Assembly: GCA_036343175.1 (NCBI GenBank) | Contig: JAZASR010000008.1 | Coordinates: forward strand, 9,346 to 73,345 | Origin: JAEEJA01 sp036343175 | Lineage (GTDB): Bacteria > Bacillota > Clostridia > Lachnospirales > Lachnospiraceae | Direction: 5' to 3' | Length of the DNA stretch: 64,000 nucleotides | Part shown: piece after piece, positions 17,060-25,796 of the stretch | Position numbering within the stretch: the stretch's first letter is position 1 | How the letters are laid out: each line of letters opens with the position of its first letter | The notes under the pieces: model-generated | The model's input: only the letters and a program-made list of their open reading frames with translations | What the model was told of the DNA's origin: nothing | Databases searched by the model: none | Position numbers and translations under genes: made by a program

Positions 17060-18025
17060 ATGAAACCTATTATGAGTATATGTATTCCTACCTACAACAG
17101 GGCTGAGATACTTGATAAGAATATTAAAAGAATCATCGATCAGGATGAATTTAAATCAGGCAAAGTAGAGCTTGTAATTTCTGACAACTGTTCTGAAGAC
17201 GATACTCAGAAAATATGCATGAAATATGCAGAAAAATATGAGAATTTCATTTACCATCGAAATGAGAAAAATATCAGGGATGAGAATTTTCCCAATGTCC
17301 TTAAATATGGTAATGGGACATATAGAAAGCTCTCAAATGATACTATCCGATATGAGGATGGTGCCCTGAAATATTTTGTAGATGTTCTGGAAAAGCCGGA
17401 AGTAAAGAAGAATCATCCTGTTGTATTCTATAGAGGAGATAAGAAGAACTGCTCAGATGAGATCTTAGAATCTCCTGATGACTTTATGAACTGTTTAAGC
17501 TTCAACATTACATGGATCGGCGGTCTTGGCATATGGGAAGAGGATACGGAATACCTCGATGAAAGTATACCGGACTGCGCGACTCATCTCTGGCAGGTAC
17601 CTTTTCTTCTTAACTGCCTTTCAAGACATAATGGATCTTATGTGATTCATAAAATTCTCAGCAGTATCAGTTATTCTTCATCACATAAATTTCATACCAG
17701 AGAGTTCTATGAGATCTTCTATACCAATTATCTTACCCATATAAATAATTTTGTAGAAAAGAAGATCCTTAATAAAGAAACTTATGATTATTTAAGAAAA
17801 GATCTTCTTTATCATTTCTTAACCTACTGGATGATCAATATGGATCTTGCACCTGAAAAGCTCCTTTTTGATCCTGATGAAGAACGTCTTACAGAAATGA
17901 TTATGAAGCAGTATGGATCAGAGCCGTATTTTCAGAATTATCTTAAGTTTTATCACAGACAGAAGATCCGGCTTGGTCTGCTGCATGTGCTTTCTGTTAT
18001 TTATCACTGGATAAAAAGAAATTAA
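17060..18025 (+). CDS. Family 2 glycosyltransferase
   Basis: 321 residues, start preceded by CAGGAG. The N-terminus MKPIMSICIPTYNRAEILDK and the VELVISDNCSEDDTQ strand are the nucleotide-sugar binding face of a GT-A (GT2) enzyme. No membrane segments, so it acts at the cytoplasmic face on a lipid-linked glycan. First gene of the surface glycan cluster and upstream of wzx and the CDP-dideoxyhexose genes. Transfer of the dideoxyhexose is possible, but donor and acceptor cannot be read from the sequence. Confidence 0.85.
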   Translation: MKPIMSICIPTYNRAEILDKNIKRIIDQDEFKSGKVELVISDNCSEDDTQKICMKYAEKYENFIYHRNEKNIRDENFPNVLKYGNGTYRKLSNDTIRYEDGALKYFVDVLEKPEVKKNHPVVFYRGDKKNCSDEILESPDDFMNCLSFNITWIGGLGIWEEDTEYLDESIPDCATHLWQVPFLLNCLSRHNGSYVIHKILSSISYSSSHKFHTREFYEIFYTNYLTHINNFVEKKILNKETYDYLRKDLLYHFLTYWMINMDLAPEKLLFDPDEERLTEMIMKQYGSEPYFQNYLKFYHRQKIRLGLLHVLSVIYHWIKRN

Positions 18026-18067
18026 GCTGCAGTATTATTAATAAGAGAAAAAAGCAGAGAATAATAT

Positions 18068-19519
18068 ATGTCAAGAACCAGTATAAAAAAGAATTCAGTT
18101 TATAATATTATAAAATATGCATCTTCTGTAATCTTTCCTTTAATTACTTTTCCTTATATTTCGCGTACTCTTGGTGTTGTTAATATAGGAAAGATCAACT
18201 TTGCAAATTCCATCATAACATATATGAGTTTAATAGCATCCCTGGGTGTGTATACGTATGCGACTCGTGAATGTGCTAAAGATTCTGAAAACAGGGAAGC
18301 TTTAAGCAAAGTTTCAAGCGAAATATATTCTATAAATATGACGGCTACAGTAATAGCTTATGCTGCCATGATCGTACTGCTGATACTTCCAATCAGGTCG
18401 ATCCAGGAAGTCAGGACTCTTATCATAATTCAGTCAATGACTGTTCTTTTTACAACTCTTGGTGCCGACTGGATAAATACTGCAGAAGGGGATTTTCGAT
18501 TCATAACAATACGAACTGTACTTATGCAGTTCTTTTCCCTGGTAATGATGTTCATATTCGTTCATCATCCGGCAGACTATATTAAATATACCCTGATAAC
18601 TGTCGTAGCAGCAAGCGGTGCAAACTGTATCAATATATTCTATCGGCGAAGATTTTGTGATACGCATCTTACAAGAAGGATGAATGCAAAAACCCATCTT
18701 CCGAGCATCATGACATTCTTTTCTACCATTCTCTGCCAGACGATATATACAAGTGCAGACATCACCATGCTTCGTATTATGAAGGATAATTATCAGGTAG
18801 GTCTCTACAGTACTTCAGTAAAAATATACAATATTCTTAATGGGACTATTTCTTCGGTGGTTACAGTAATACTTCCTGAGATATCCATGTACTATAAAAA
18901 CGGTCAGAAAGATAAAATATCAGCAGCTGCTAAATATGCTCTTGAGTTCATGATGGTACTTTTTATTCCGATATTTGCAGTTTTGAATGTTTTTTCAAAA
19001 GAACTGGTTGGTCTGCTTGCAGGCAGTGATTATATCGGTGCATGTACCTCATTGCGAATATTATCAATAGCAATGCTCTTTTCTCTTGTTGGTAATTATG
19101 TAGGTTCAGTCTATATTATTCCATGCGGCAAAGAAAAGATCGGGCTTATAGCAGGAGCTGTAAGTGCCGGGGCTAACATCATTCTGAATATCTTCTTTAT
19201 TCCTGAGTGGGGCATTAATGGCGCAGCTTTTACAACTGCTGTTTCAGAATTTCTGGGTATGATAATAGGATTTCCATATGTGACACATCTTGTAAAAGTA
19301 AGGTCAGTTATACGGACTTTCTTTACTTCACTGCTTTCATCAGGGATCATGTGTGTTATTATGATTTTTATAGAAAAGCTCATCGGACCATCTGTTCTGA
19401 CAACTATGATGATCTTTGTAATTGGGCTTTTAATATATGGTATTGCCATGATCATCATGAAAGATGAATTTGTTCTTTCTTTTGCGGGTCCAGTCTTGAA
19501 AAAGCTCAGACATAACTGA
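18068..19519 (+). CDS. Wzx-type polysaccharide flippase
   Basis: 483 residues with about twelve to fourteen membrane segments in the pattern of the polysaccharide transport (MOP/PST) family. The N-terminus FPLITFPYISRTLGVVNIG is typical. It would move lipid-linked glycan units across the membrane. Located between a GT2 gene and rfbF, 43 bp after the former. No Wzy-type polymerase or initiating phosphoglycosyl transferase was recognised in the window, so the flippase presumably works with genes outside it. Confidence 0.92.
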   Translation: MSRTSIKKNSVYNIIKYASSVIFPLITFPYISRTLGVVNIGKINFANSIITYMSLIASLGVYTYATRECAKDSENREALSKVSSEIYSINMTATVIAYAAMIVLLILPIRSIQEVRTLIIIQSMTVLFTTLGADWINTAEGDFRFITIRTVLMQFFSLVMMFIFVHHPADYIKYTLITVVAASGANCINIFYRRRFCDTHLTRRMNAKTHLPSIMTFFSTILCQTIYTSADITMLRIMKDNYQVGLYSTSVKIYNILNGTISSVVTVILPEISMYYKNGQKDKISAAAKYALEFMMVLFIPIFAVLNVFSKELVGLLAGSDYIGACTSLRILSIAMLFSLVGNYVGSVYIIPCGKEKIGLIAGAVSAGANIILNIFFIPEWGINGAAFTTAVSEFLGMIIGFPYVTHLVKVRSVIRTFFTSLLSSGIMCVIMIFIEKLIGPSVLTTMMIFVIGLLIYGIAMIIMKDEFVLSFAGPVLKKLRHN

Positions 19520-19581
19520 TATAATAGGAATGCTTTAATAATAAAAAGCATCATAAATTTATTGATAAATGGAGAACAGCT

Positions 19582-20364
19582 ATGAAAGTAGTTTTGCTTG
19601 CAGGCGGCTTTGGCACAAGGATTTCTGAAGAGTCTGTTACCAAGCCCAAACCAATGGTTGATATAGGCGGCATGCCTATACTCTGGCATATCATGAAAGA
19701 GTATTCTCACTTTGGCTATAATGAATTTATCATCTGTGCAGGATATAAGCAGCAGGTCATAAAGAACTGGTTTGCTGATTATTTCAGAAGAAAGAGTGAT
19801 ATTACTTTCGATTATACAAATGGTAATAATGAGATAACAGTCCATCATACCAAGATCGAACCGTGGAAGGTAACTGTTGTCGATACAGGTCTTCATACCA
19901 TGACAGGCGGTCGTATAAAACGTGTTCAGGAATATATTGGTAATGAGCCTTTTATGATGACATACGGTGATGGTGTTTGCGACGTAGATATCAGTGAGCT
20001 CGTTAAGTTTCACAAAGAGCAGGGTAAGATCGCTACCCTTACCGCCGTCCTTCAGGAACAGCAGAAAGGTGTACTCAATATCGGCGGCGATAATGCTGTT
20101 AAGTCATTCCGTGAGAAAAATCTTATGGATGCTGCGCCTATTAATGCCGGATATATGGTCCTTGAGCCTGAGATATTTGATTATCTGACAGGTGATGACT
20201 GTGTATTTGAGAAAGAACCTCTTCAAAAACTGGCAGATGAAGGTCAGCTCATGTCATATAAGCATAAGGGCTTCTGGCAGTGTATGGATAATATGCGTGA
20301 GAAGGAAATGCTGGAGAAGCTTTTAGCTACAGGCAATGCACCATGGGTAAAATGGGATGACTGA
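19582..20364 (+). CDS. rfbF: Glucose-1-phosphate cytidylyltransferase
   Basis: 260 residues, the usual length. It makes CDP-glucose from CTP and glucose-1-phosphate, the first step to CDP-3,6-dideoxyhexoses. Residues 1-30 carry the nucleotidyl transfer signature LAGGFGTR followed by KPKPMVDIGG, and the family-typical HIMKEYSHFGYNEFIICAGYK follows. Downstream rfbH and the distant rfbG at 33415 complete the early pathway. The start follows a weak TGGAGAACAGCT site. Confidence 0.95.
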   Translation: MKVVLLAGGFGTRISEESVTKPKPMVDIGGMPILWHIMKEYSHFGYNEFIICAGYKQQVIKNWFADYFRRKSDITFDYTNGNNEITVHHTKIEPWKVTVVDTGLHTMTGGRIKRVQEYIGNEPFMMTYGDGVCDVDISELVKFHKEQGKIATLTAVLQEQQKGVLNIGGDNAVKSFREKNLMDAAPINAGYMVLEPEIFDYLTGDDCVFEKEPLQKLADEGQLMSYKHKGFWQCMDNMREKEMLEKLLATGNAPWVKWDD

Positions 20365-20491
20365 TCCATCGCCATAAAATTTATTTTCATCATTTGCTTT
20401 TTCAGGAATATGATACTGTTATCAGTTTATATATACAGCACTAAGCCGATGAATAAATAAAATATTTAAGTTAACTATAAGGAGACAGGAT

Positions 20492-21859
20492 ATGTCAAAG
20501 TGGAAAAATGAAGAAGAAGCCCGTGCCCAGATCAAGGCACTGGTGGGAGATTACTACAGGGAATTCAAGGAACCTGTGGAATCCAGGGAAAATTTTAAAC
20601 CCGGCGACCGTCTGAGCTACGCTTCGAGGGTATACGATGAAAAGGAAATGCAGAGCCTTACAGATGCTATGCTTGACTTCTGGCTTACTACCGGCCGTTT
20701 TGCTGAAGAATTCGAAAAGAACTTCTCAGAGTGGATCGGTGTTAAGTATGCACATCTTGTTAATTCAGGTTCATCAGCAAATCTGCTTGCATTTACGGTG
20801 CTTACAGCACCTGAGCTCGGGGATCGTCAGATAAAGAAGGGCGATGAAGTGATAACTGTTGCCTGCGGCTTTCCAACGACTATCACACCGATCATTCAAT
20901 ATGGTGCAGTTCCTGTATTTGTTGATGTTACAGTTCCTCAGTACAATATAGATGTTAATGACCTTGAGAAGGCTTACTCCCCTAAGACCAAGGCTGTCAT
21001 GATTGCGCATACATTGGGAAACCCGTTTGATCTTAAGGCAGTAAAGGCATTCTGCATTAATCATAACCTCTGGCTGGTAGAGGATAACTGCGACGCTCTA
21101 GGTACAAAGTATACTATTGATGGTGTTACCAAGTATACCGGTACATGGGGAGATATAGGTACTTCATCGTTCTATCCTCCGCATCATATGACAATGGGTG
21201 AAGGCGGGGCCGTATATACCGATGATCCTGTACTTAACAGACTCATACTTTCATATCGTGACTGGGGCCGTGACTGTATCTGCCCATCAGGCCATGACAA
21301 CTTCTGCGGACACAGATTCGACGGTCAGCATGGAGAGCTTCCTGTTGGCTATGATCACAAGTATACATACAGTCACTTCGGCTATAATCTCAAGGTTACT
21401 GAGATGCAGGCAGCTATCGGTGTGGAGCAGCTGAAGAAGTTCCAATCATTCATTGAAAGAAGAAGACATAACTGGGACCGATTAAGAAAGGCACTTGATG
21501 ATGCTCAGGACAGGCTTATTCTTCCTGAACCGGCAGAGAACTCTGTACCTTCATGGTTCGGTTTTCTTATATCATTAAAGCCTGATTTTGTTGAGAAGAC
21601 CGGCATCACAAGGGATAAGATCACAAGATACATAGAAGGAAAGAACGTTCAGACAAGACTTCTTTTTTCAGGAAATATCATTAAGCAGCCTTGCTTTGAT
21701 CAGATCAGAAATACAGATGCATACAGGGCAGTCGGCGACCTTCACGTATCTGACTATATCACCGGCAATACATTCTGGGTCGGAGTATATCCCGGCATGA
21801 CTGATACTATGATCGACTATATGGCTCAGGTAATAAAGAAAGCTGTACAGGATCAATAA
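20492..21859 (+). CDS. rfbH: CDP-4-keto-6-deoxyglucose 3-dehydrase (E1)
   Basis: 455 residues. A PMP- and [2Fe-2S]-dependent dehydrase that removes the 3-OH from CDP-6-deoxy-4-ketoglucose. The diagnostic His pair replacing the usual PLP lysine is at 231-232 in YPPHHMTMGEGG, and the cluster cysteines are C200, C262, C264 and C272 (CIC, then seven residues, then C). The start follows TAAGGAGACAGG. Its partner reductase (E3, AscD/DdhD type) is not in the window. The next gene follows directly after the stop. Confidence 0.95.
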   Translation: MSKWKNEEEARAQIKALVGDYYREFKEPVESRENFKPGDRLSYASRVYDEKEMQSLTDAMLDFWLTTGRFAEEFEKNFSEWIGVKYAHLVNSGSSANLLAFTVLTAPELGDRQIKKGDEVITVACGFPTTITPIIQYGAVPVFVDVTVPQYNIDVNDLEKAYSPKTKAVMIAHTLGNPFDLKAVKAFCINHNLWLVEDNCDALGTKYTIDGVTKYTGTWGDIGTSSFYPPHHMTMGEGGAVYTDDPVLNRLILSYRDWGRDCICPSGHDNFCGHRFDGQHGELPVGYDHKYTYSHFGYNLKVTEMQAAIGVEQLKKFQSFIERRRHNWDRLRKALDDAQDRLILPEPAENSVPSWFGFLISLKPDFVEKTGITRDKITRYIEGKNVQTRLLFSGNIIKQPCFDQIRNTDAYRAVGDLHVSDYITGNTFWVGVYPGMTDTMIDYMAQVIKKAVQDQ

Positions 21860-22834
21860 TTGAAATACAACATGAAAAAGAAAATTTTGTTTACAGGGGG
21901 GAGCGGCTTCATTGGTCACAACGTCGTGCCGCTTCTTGCTGAAGATTATATTGTGGATGCGCCGGGACGTTCTGAACTGGATATCCTTGATTCCGAGAAG
22001 GTGAAAGAGTATGTTGTGAATGGTCAGTATGACTTTTGTCTGCATGCTGCCAATCCTAATGGAGTTAAAAATCCATTGGATCGGGACCGTGACATGCTTG
22101 ACGGCTCCATGCGTTGTTTCATGAACTTTTACAGGGTCCGTTCCGAGACAGGAAGACTGTATTTTCTTGGCTCAGGAGCTGAGTTCGACAAGTCGCGTGA
22201 TATTGATATGATCCATGAAGAGGAATTTGACCGTTCCATTCCAAAGGATCCATATGGCTTTGCCAAGTATATACAGACCGATCTGGCACGAAGTTCTGAG
22301 AATGTATATAATTTAAGAATTTTTGGCTGTTATGGCCCGGGAGATCACTATACAAAGTTCATTACCCATTGCATCAACTGTCTTAAGGCCGATCAGGATA
22401 TTACCGTAAGACAGGACTGCTATTTTGACTATATGCACGTCTTTGATCTGGCCGTGATCGTTAAAAAGCTTAATGATTCCGAACTTCATTATCACGATTA
22501 TAACGTGTGTTCAGGTAAACCTGTCCTTCTCAGCCAGATAGCGGAAGATGTCATTAAAGTCTATTACAGCGATGAGATGAAGGAATATCGCAGGGATAAT
22601 GATGTTTACAGCAATGCAGCTGAGAATATCAAATGTGCAGAGCCGGATCGGAAAATCCTTTATAAAGGCCCTTATCCTCATAAAGTGATTATATTGAATG
22701 AGGGTTTAAACAGGTCATATACAGCATCTAATAAAAGGCTTATATCTGATATCGGATCATATGAATTTAAGAGCCTTACAGATGGAATAAAGCTTCAGAT
22801 AAAGTCCATGAAAGATGATCCGGTTAAAAACTAA
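21860..22834 (+). CDS. NAD(P)-dependent sugar epimerase/reductase (SDR)
   Basis: 324 residues if translated from TTG at 21860, directly after the rfbH stop; an ATG at 21872 is the alternative and neither has a strong ribosome site. The Rossmann motif TGGSGFIGHN is near the start and the YGFAK (YxxxK) pair lies in the middle. Between rfbH and a TPP enzyme it is placed like YerF, which reduces the branched 4-C-acetyl sugar in yersiniose synthesis, or like an abequose/paratose-type reductase. The fold is clear; the exact reaction is inference from context. Confidence 0.75.
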   Translation: MKYNMKKKILFTGGSGFIGHNVVPLLAEDYIVDAPGRSELDILDSEKVKEYVVNGQYDFCLHAANPNGVKNPLDRDRDMLDGSMRCFMNFYRVRSETGRLYFLGSGAEFDKSRDIDMIHEEEFDRSIPKDPYGFAKYIQTDLARSSENVYNLRIFGCYGPGDHYTKFITHCINCLKADQDITVRQDCYFDYMHVFDLAVIVKKLNDSELHYHDYNVCSGKPVLLSQIAEDVIKVYYSDEMKEYRRDNDVYSNAAENIKCAEPDRKILYKGPYPHKVIILNEGLNRSYTASNKRLISDIGSYEFKSLTDGIKLQIKSMKDDPVKN

Positions 22835-22852
22835 AAGAAAAGAGCTAATACA

Positions 22853-24643
22853 ATGAAAAAAAGAGCAGCTGATATTATTATGGATACCCTCATCGAGGAG
22901 AATATAACAGATTGTTTTGCTGTAGTCGGCGGAGGGGCCATGTATCTGGACAATGCGCTTCTAAAGTGCACTAAGATGCATAAGATGTTCAATCATCACG
23001 AGCAGGCCTGTGCTATAGCTGCAGAAGGGTATGCCAAGATCTCAGGTCACATACCTTTCGTATGTGTAACCAGCGGTCCCGGCACCACTAATACCCTGAC
23101 CGGTGTAATGGGAGCCTGGGTCGACTCAGTTCCGATGCTGATAATATCAGGGCAGATGCGTTATGACGTAACTGTTGCTTCTACAGGTTTGCCGCTTAGA
23201 TTTCGCGGAGGCCAGGAGTTCAATATTGTTGATACTGTAAAGACTATGACCAAGTATTCAAAGATGGTTACAGATCCGCTTGACGTAAAAGCTGAAGTTA
23301 AGAAGGCCGTTCATATAGCAACTACAGGCAGACGCGGTCCGGTGTGGCTCGATATACCTCTTGATGTGCAGATGGCAATGGTCGATGAAGCTTGCCTTCA
23401 TGAATACGTGAATAAAGAGAAGCTCCCTGTCATAAAGACAAGTGATGCGGCAGAGCTCCTGATAAAGCTTGAACAGGCTGAAAGACCAGTTATTCTTGCA
23501 GGCAATGGCATTATCAACAGCGGATCTTATAACGAATTCTTTGATTTTGCACACATGCTGAATGTACCTGTAATATCAACTCTTTGTGCCGGCGATGTTA
23601 TGGGGCGTGATGATCCGATCTATTATGGCGGTTCAGGCTCCATAGGACCAAGAACAGGCAATTTCATACTGCAGAATTCTGACTTTATACTTGCACTTGG
23701 CACCAGTATGGGATTTAAGACTACAGGCTATGTTCAGGATGCATTTGCCCGGAAGGCATATATAGTTATGGTCGACGTTGATGTATTTGAAGTACAGAAG
23801 CCAGGCGTCAGAGTCGATCTCTTCATACACAGCGATCTTCATGAATTCTTCAGAGTCATGAACAGCAGTTTCGATCTTCATGAGATCAGCATATCAGATA
23901 AATGGAAAGATTACTGCAATGATGTAAAGCAGCGTTTCACACCATTTGAGGCAGCTGAAGGCTTAAGTCCGGATGACAGGATATGCTCATATTATTTCTG
24001 GAAAGTATTTGAAAAGTATGAAGAGGATGACAGCATATTAGCTCTTGGCAATAATACCGGGATATCAGCCAAGATCCAGATAGGTGTTAAAAAGGATGGT
24101 CAGAGATTTATAGTAAATAATAACTGTGGATCCATGGGCTATGACCTGCCTGCTGCAATAGGTGCAGCAGCTGGTTCAGGGAGAACTGTCTACTGTGCAA
24201 CAGGCGACGGCTCCATCATGATGAATCTTCAGGAACTGCAGACAATTAAGCACTATAAGCTCCCTGTTAAAATAATTGTATTTGCAAACGACGGATATAA
24301 CGCTATAAGACAGACATCAAAGAATTTCTTCAATGGTGAGCTTATAGGCTGTACTCCTGACTCAGGTGTCAGCTTCCCTGACTTTAGGAAGGTCGCTGAT
24401 ACATTTGAATTCCCATGCAGGGAGTGTCATACTAATGCTGAGACAGACGAAGCTGTAAAGTGGCTTGTTGCTCAGCCGGACAGGGCGATGCTCATACTTG
24501 ATGAGAGATTGGATGATCCTGTTACACCTAAGGTCATGTCAAGAGTAGATGAAAATGGAAAGTTCATCACCCCGGCACTTCAGGATATGTATCCATTTCT
24601 TCCGGAGGATGAGATGAAAGAACTTATGAAGATCAGCCAGTAA
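22853..24643 (+). CDS. TPP-dependent acetolactate-synthase-like enzyme, YerE-like
   Basis: 596 residues with the three domains of the acetohydroxyacid synthase family. The catalytic Glu50 is in NHHEQACAIAAEGYAK, and the Mg-TPP motif runs from GDGSIMMNLQE to FANDGYNAIRQ. It is not in a branched-chain amino acid operon and has no small regulatory subunit gene next to it. Behind rfbF, rfbH and an SDR gene, the best-known precedent is YerE of Yersinia, which adds a two-carbon unit from pyruvate to CDP-3,6-dideoxy-4-ketoglucose. A role in making a branched-chain sugar is therefore my leading inference. A dedicated decarboxylase is an alternative. Confidence 0.75.
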   Translation: MKKRAADIIMDTLIEENITDCFAVVGGGAMYLDNALLKCTKMHKMFNHHEQACAIAAEGYAKISGHIPFVCVTSGPGTTNTLTGVMGAWVDSVPMLIISGQMRYDVTVASTGLPLRFRGGQEFNIVDTVKTMTKYSKMVTDPLDVKAEVKKAVHIATTGRRGPVWLDIPLDVQMAMVDEACLHEYVNKEKLPVIKTSDAAELLIKLEQAERPVILAGNGIINSGSYNEFFDFAHMLNVPVISTLCAGDVMGRDDPIYYGGSGSIGPRTGNFILQNSDFILALGTSMGFKTTGYVQDAFARKAYIVMVDVDVFEVQKPGVRVDLFIHSDLHEFFRVMNSSFDLHEISISDKWKDYCNDVKQRFTPFEAAEGLSPDDRICSYYFWKVFEKYEEDDSILALGNNTGISAKIQIGVKKDGQRFIVNNNCGSMGYDLPAAIGAAAGSGRTVYCATGDGSIMMNLQELQTIKHYKLPVKIIVFANDGYNAIRQTSKNFFNGELIGCTPDSGVSFPDFRKVADTFEFPCRECHTNAETDEAVKWLVAQPDRAMLILDERLDDPVTPKVMSRVDENGKFITPALQDMYPFLPEDEMKELMKISQ

Positions 24644-24744
24644 CTGTCAATAAACTAATATATGGAAACTTTAGTGAACCTGTATTTTGCAGAAATGAAA
24701 ATGCAGGCTCAGGTATTTCTATTACTGAGGAGATATCCAGATAC

Positions 24745-25791
24745 ATGATAGATGAAGCTGCACTTAAGTCATATACAGTTCGTGAAGATGATTATCTTTT
24801 TGAAGCAGTCCGCAAATTAAGCCGGAATGAGCATAAGGGTATCATTGCACTTGATAATGATAATAAAGTCTGTGGTACATTTACCAGGGCGGATATGGTC
24901 AGATGTTCCCATCTTATGGGAATGCAGGACGTAAAGCTTGGTGACTTTATCAACAGAGAATTCTTTGCCCTTTATGAAGAACAGAAGCCGGATCAGGTCT
25001 ACCACAGTATCATTCCTGTGACTGATAAGGAAGGATGTCTTACAGATATTTATTTCCCCCCTAAAAAAGAAATGGTAAAATATGACTTTCCTGTTGCAGT
25101 TATGGCTGGAGGGCGAGGTACAAGACTCTATCCATATACCAAGGTGCTGCCTAAACCTCTGGTTCCATTAGTCGGTGAAAAACCTATGATAGAGACAATT
25201 ATGGATCGTTTTCATGACTATGGTCCTGATAATTTCTATATGATAGTCAATTATAAAAAAGAAATGATAATTGATTATTTCAGAGATGCTGACCTCGATT
25301 ATCAGGTACATTTTGCTGAAGAGAAAATACCGCTTGGTACCGGGGGCGGTCTGTACATGCTTAGGGATAAGATCAAAGATACATTCTGTCTTACTAATTG
25401 CGATATAATACTTCAGGAAAATTTAAGCGAAATATATGAGTTTCATAAGGAAAGCGGCAATCTGATAACTATGATTACATCTCTGATGTCGATAGACGTG
25501 CCCTACGGAGTCATAAAGGTCGATGACAGACAGCAGATAGTGGACATGATAGAGAAGCCGACATATCTTGTTCTGGTAAATATAGGTATATACTTCATTG
25601 AACCTGAAGTCTTTGATCTTATAGAAGATAATGTATATATAGATTTTCCTTCGGTTATTGATAAGGTAAAGAAGGCAGGCAGGCCTGTCGGCATATATCC
25701 GATAACCGATGATATGTGGATGGATATGGGTCAGGTAAGCTCTTATGAGCATGCCAAAGAAGTACTGCAGATGAAGCTGAAAAAGGAGTAA
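24745..25791 (+). CDS. ptmE: CBS-domain sugar nucleotidyltransferase, PtmE-like
   Basis: 348 residues. Residues about 1-110 are a CBS pair (YTVREDDYLFEAVRKLSRN, GTFTRADMVR); residues about 115-348 are a nucleotidyltransferase with VMAGGRGTRLYPYTKVLPKP. This architecture is that of PtmE of Campylobacter jejuni, which makes GDP-glucosamine at the start of the legionaminic acid pathway. It is followed 5 bp later by a 4,6-dehydratase gene and by legC, legH, legI and legG. The CBS pair may sense an adenine nucleotide. The start follows GAGGAGATATCCAGATAC. Confidence 0.85.
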   Translation: MIDEAALKSYTVREDDYLFEAVRKLSRNEHKGIIALDNDNKVCGTFTRADMVRCSHLMGMQDVKLGDFINREFFALYEEQKPDQVYHSIIPVTDKEGCLTDIYFPPKKEMVKYDFPVAVMAGGRGTRLYPYTKVLPKPLVPLVGEKPMIETIMDRFHDYGPDNFYMIVNYKKEMIIDYFRDADLDYQVHFAEEKIPLGTGGGLYMLRDKIKDTFCLTNCDIILQENLSEIYEFHKESGNLITMITSLMSIDVPYGVIKVDDRQQIVDMIEKPTYLVLVNIGIYFIEPEVFDLIEDNVYIDFPSVIDKVKKAGRPVGIYPITDDMWMDMGQVSSYEHAKEVLQMKLKKE

Positions 25792-25796
25792 TAGTC

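Noticed and set aside
19111..20013. 300-residue reverse-strand ORF across wzx and rfbF
   Set aside because: It lies opposite two well-supported genes, has no ribosome site and its translation resembles no protein; it is a shadow frame.
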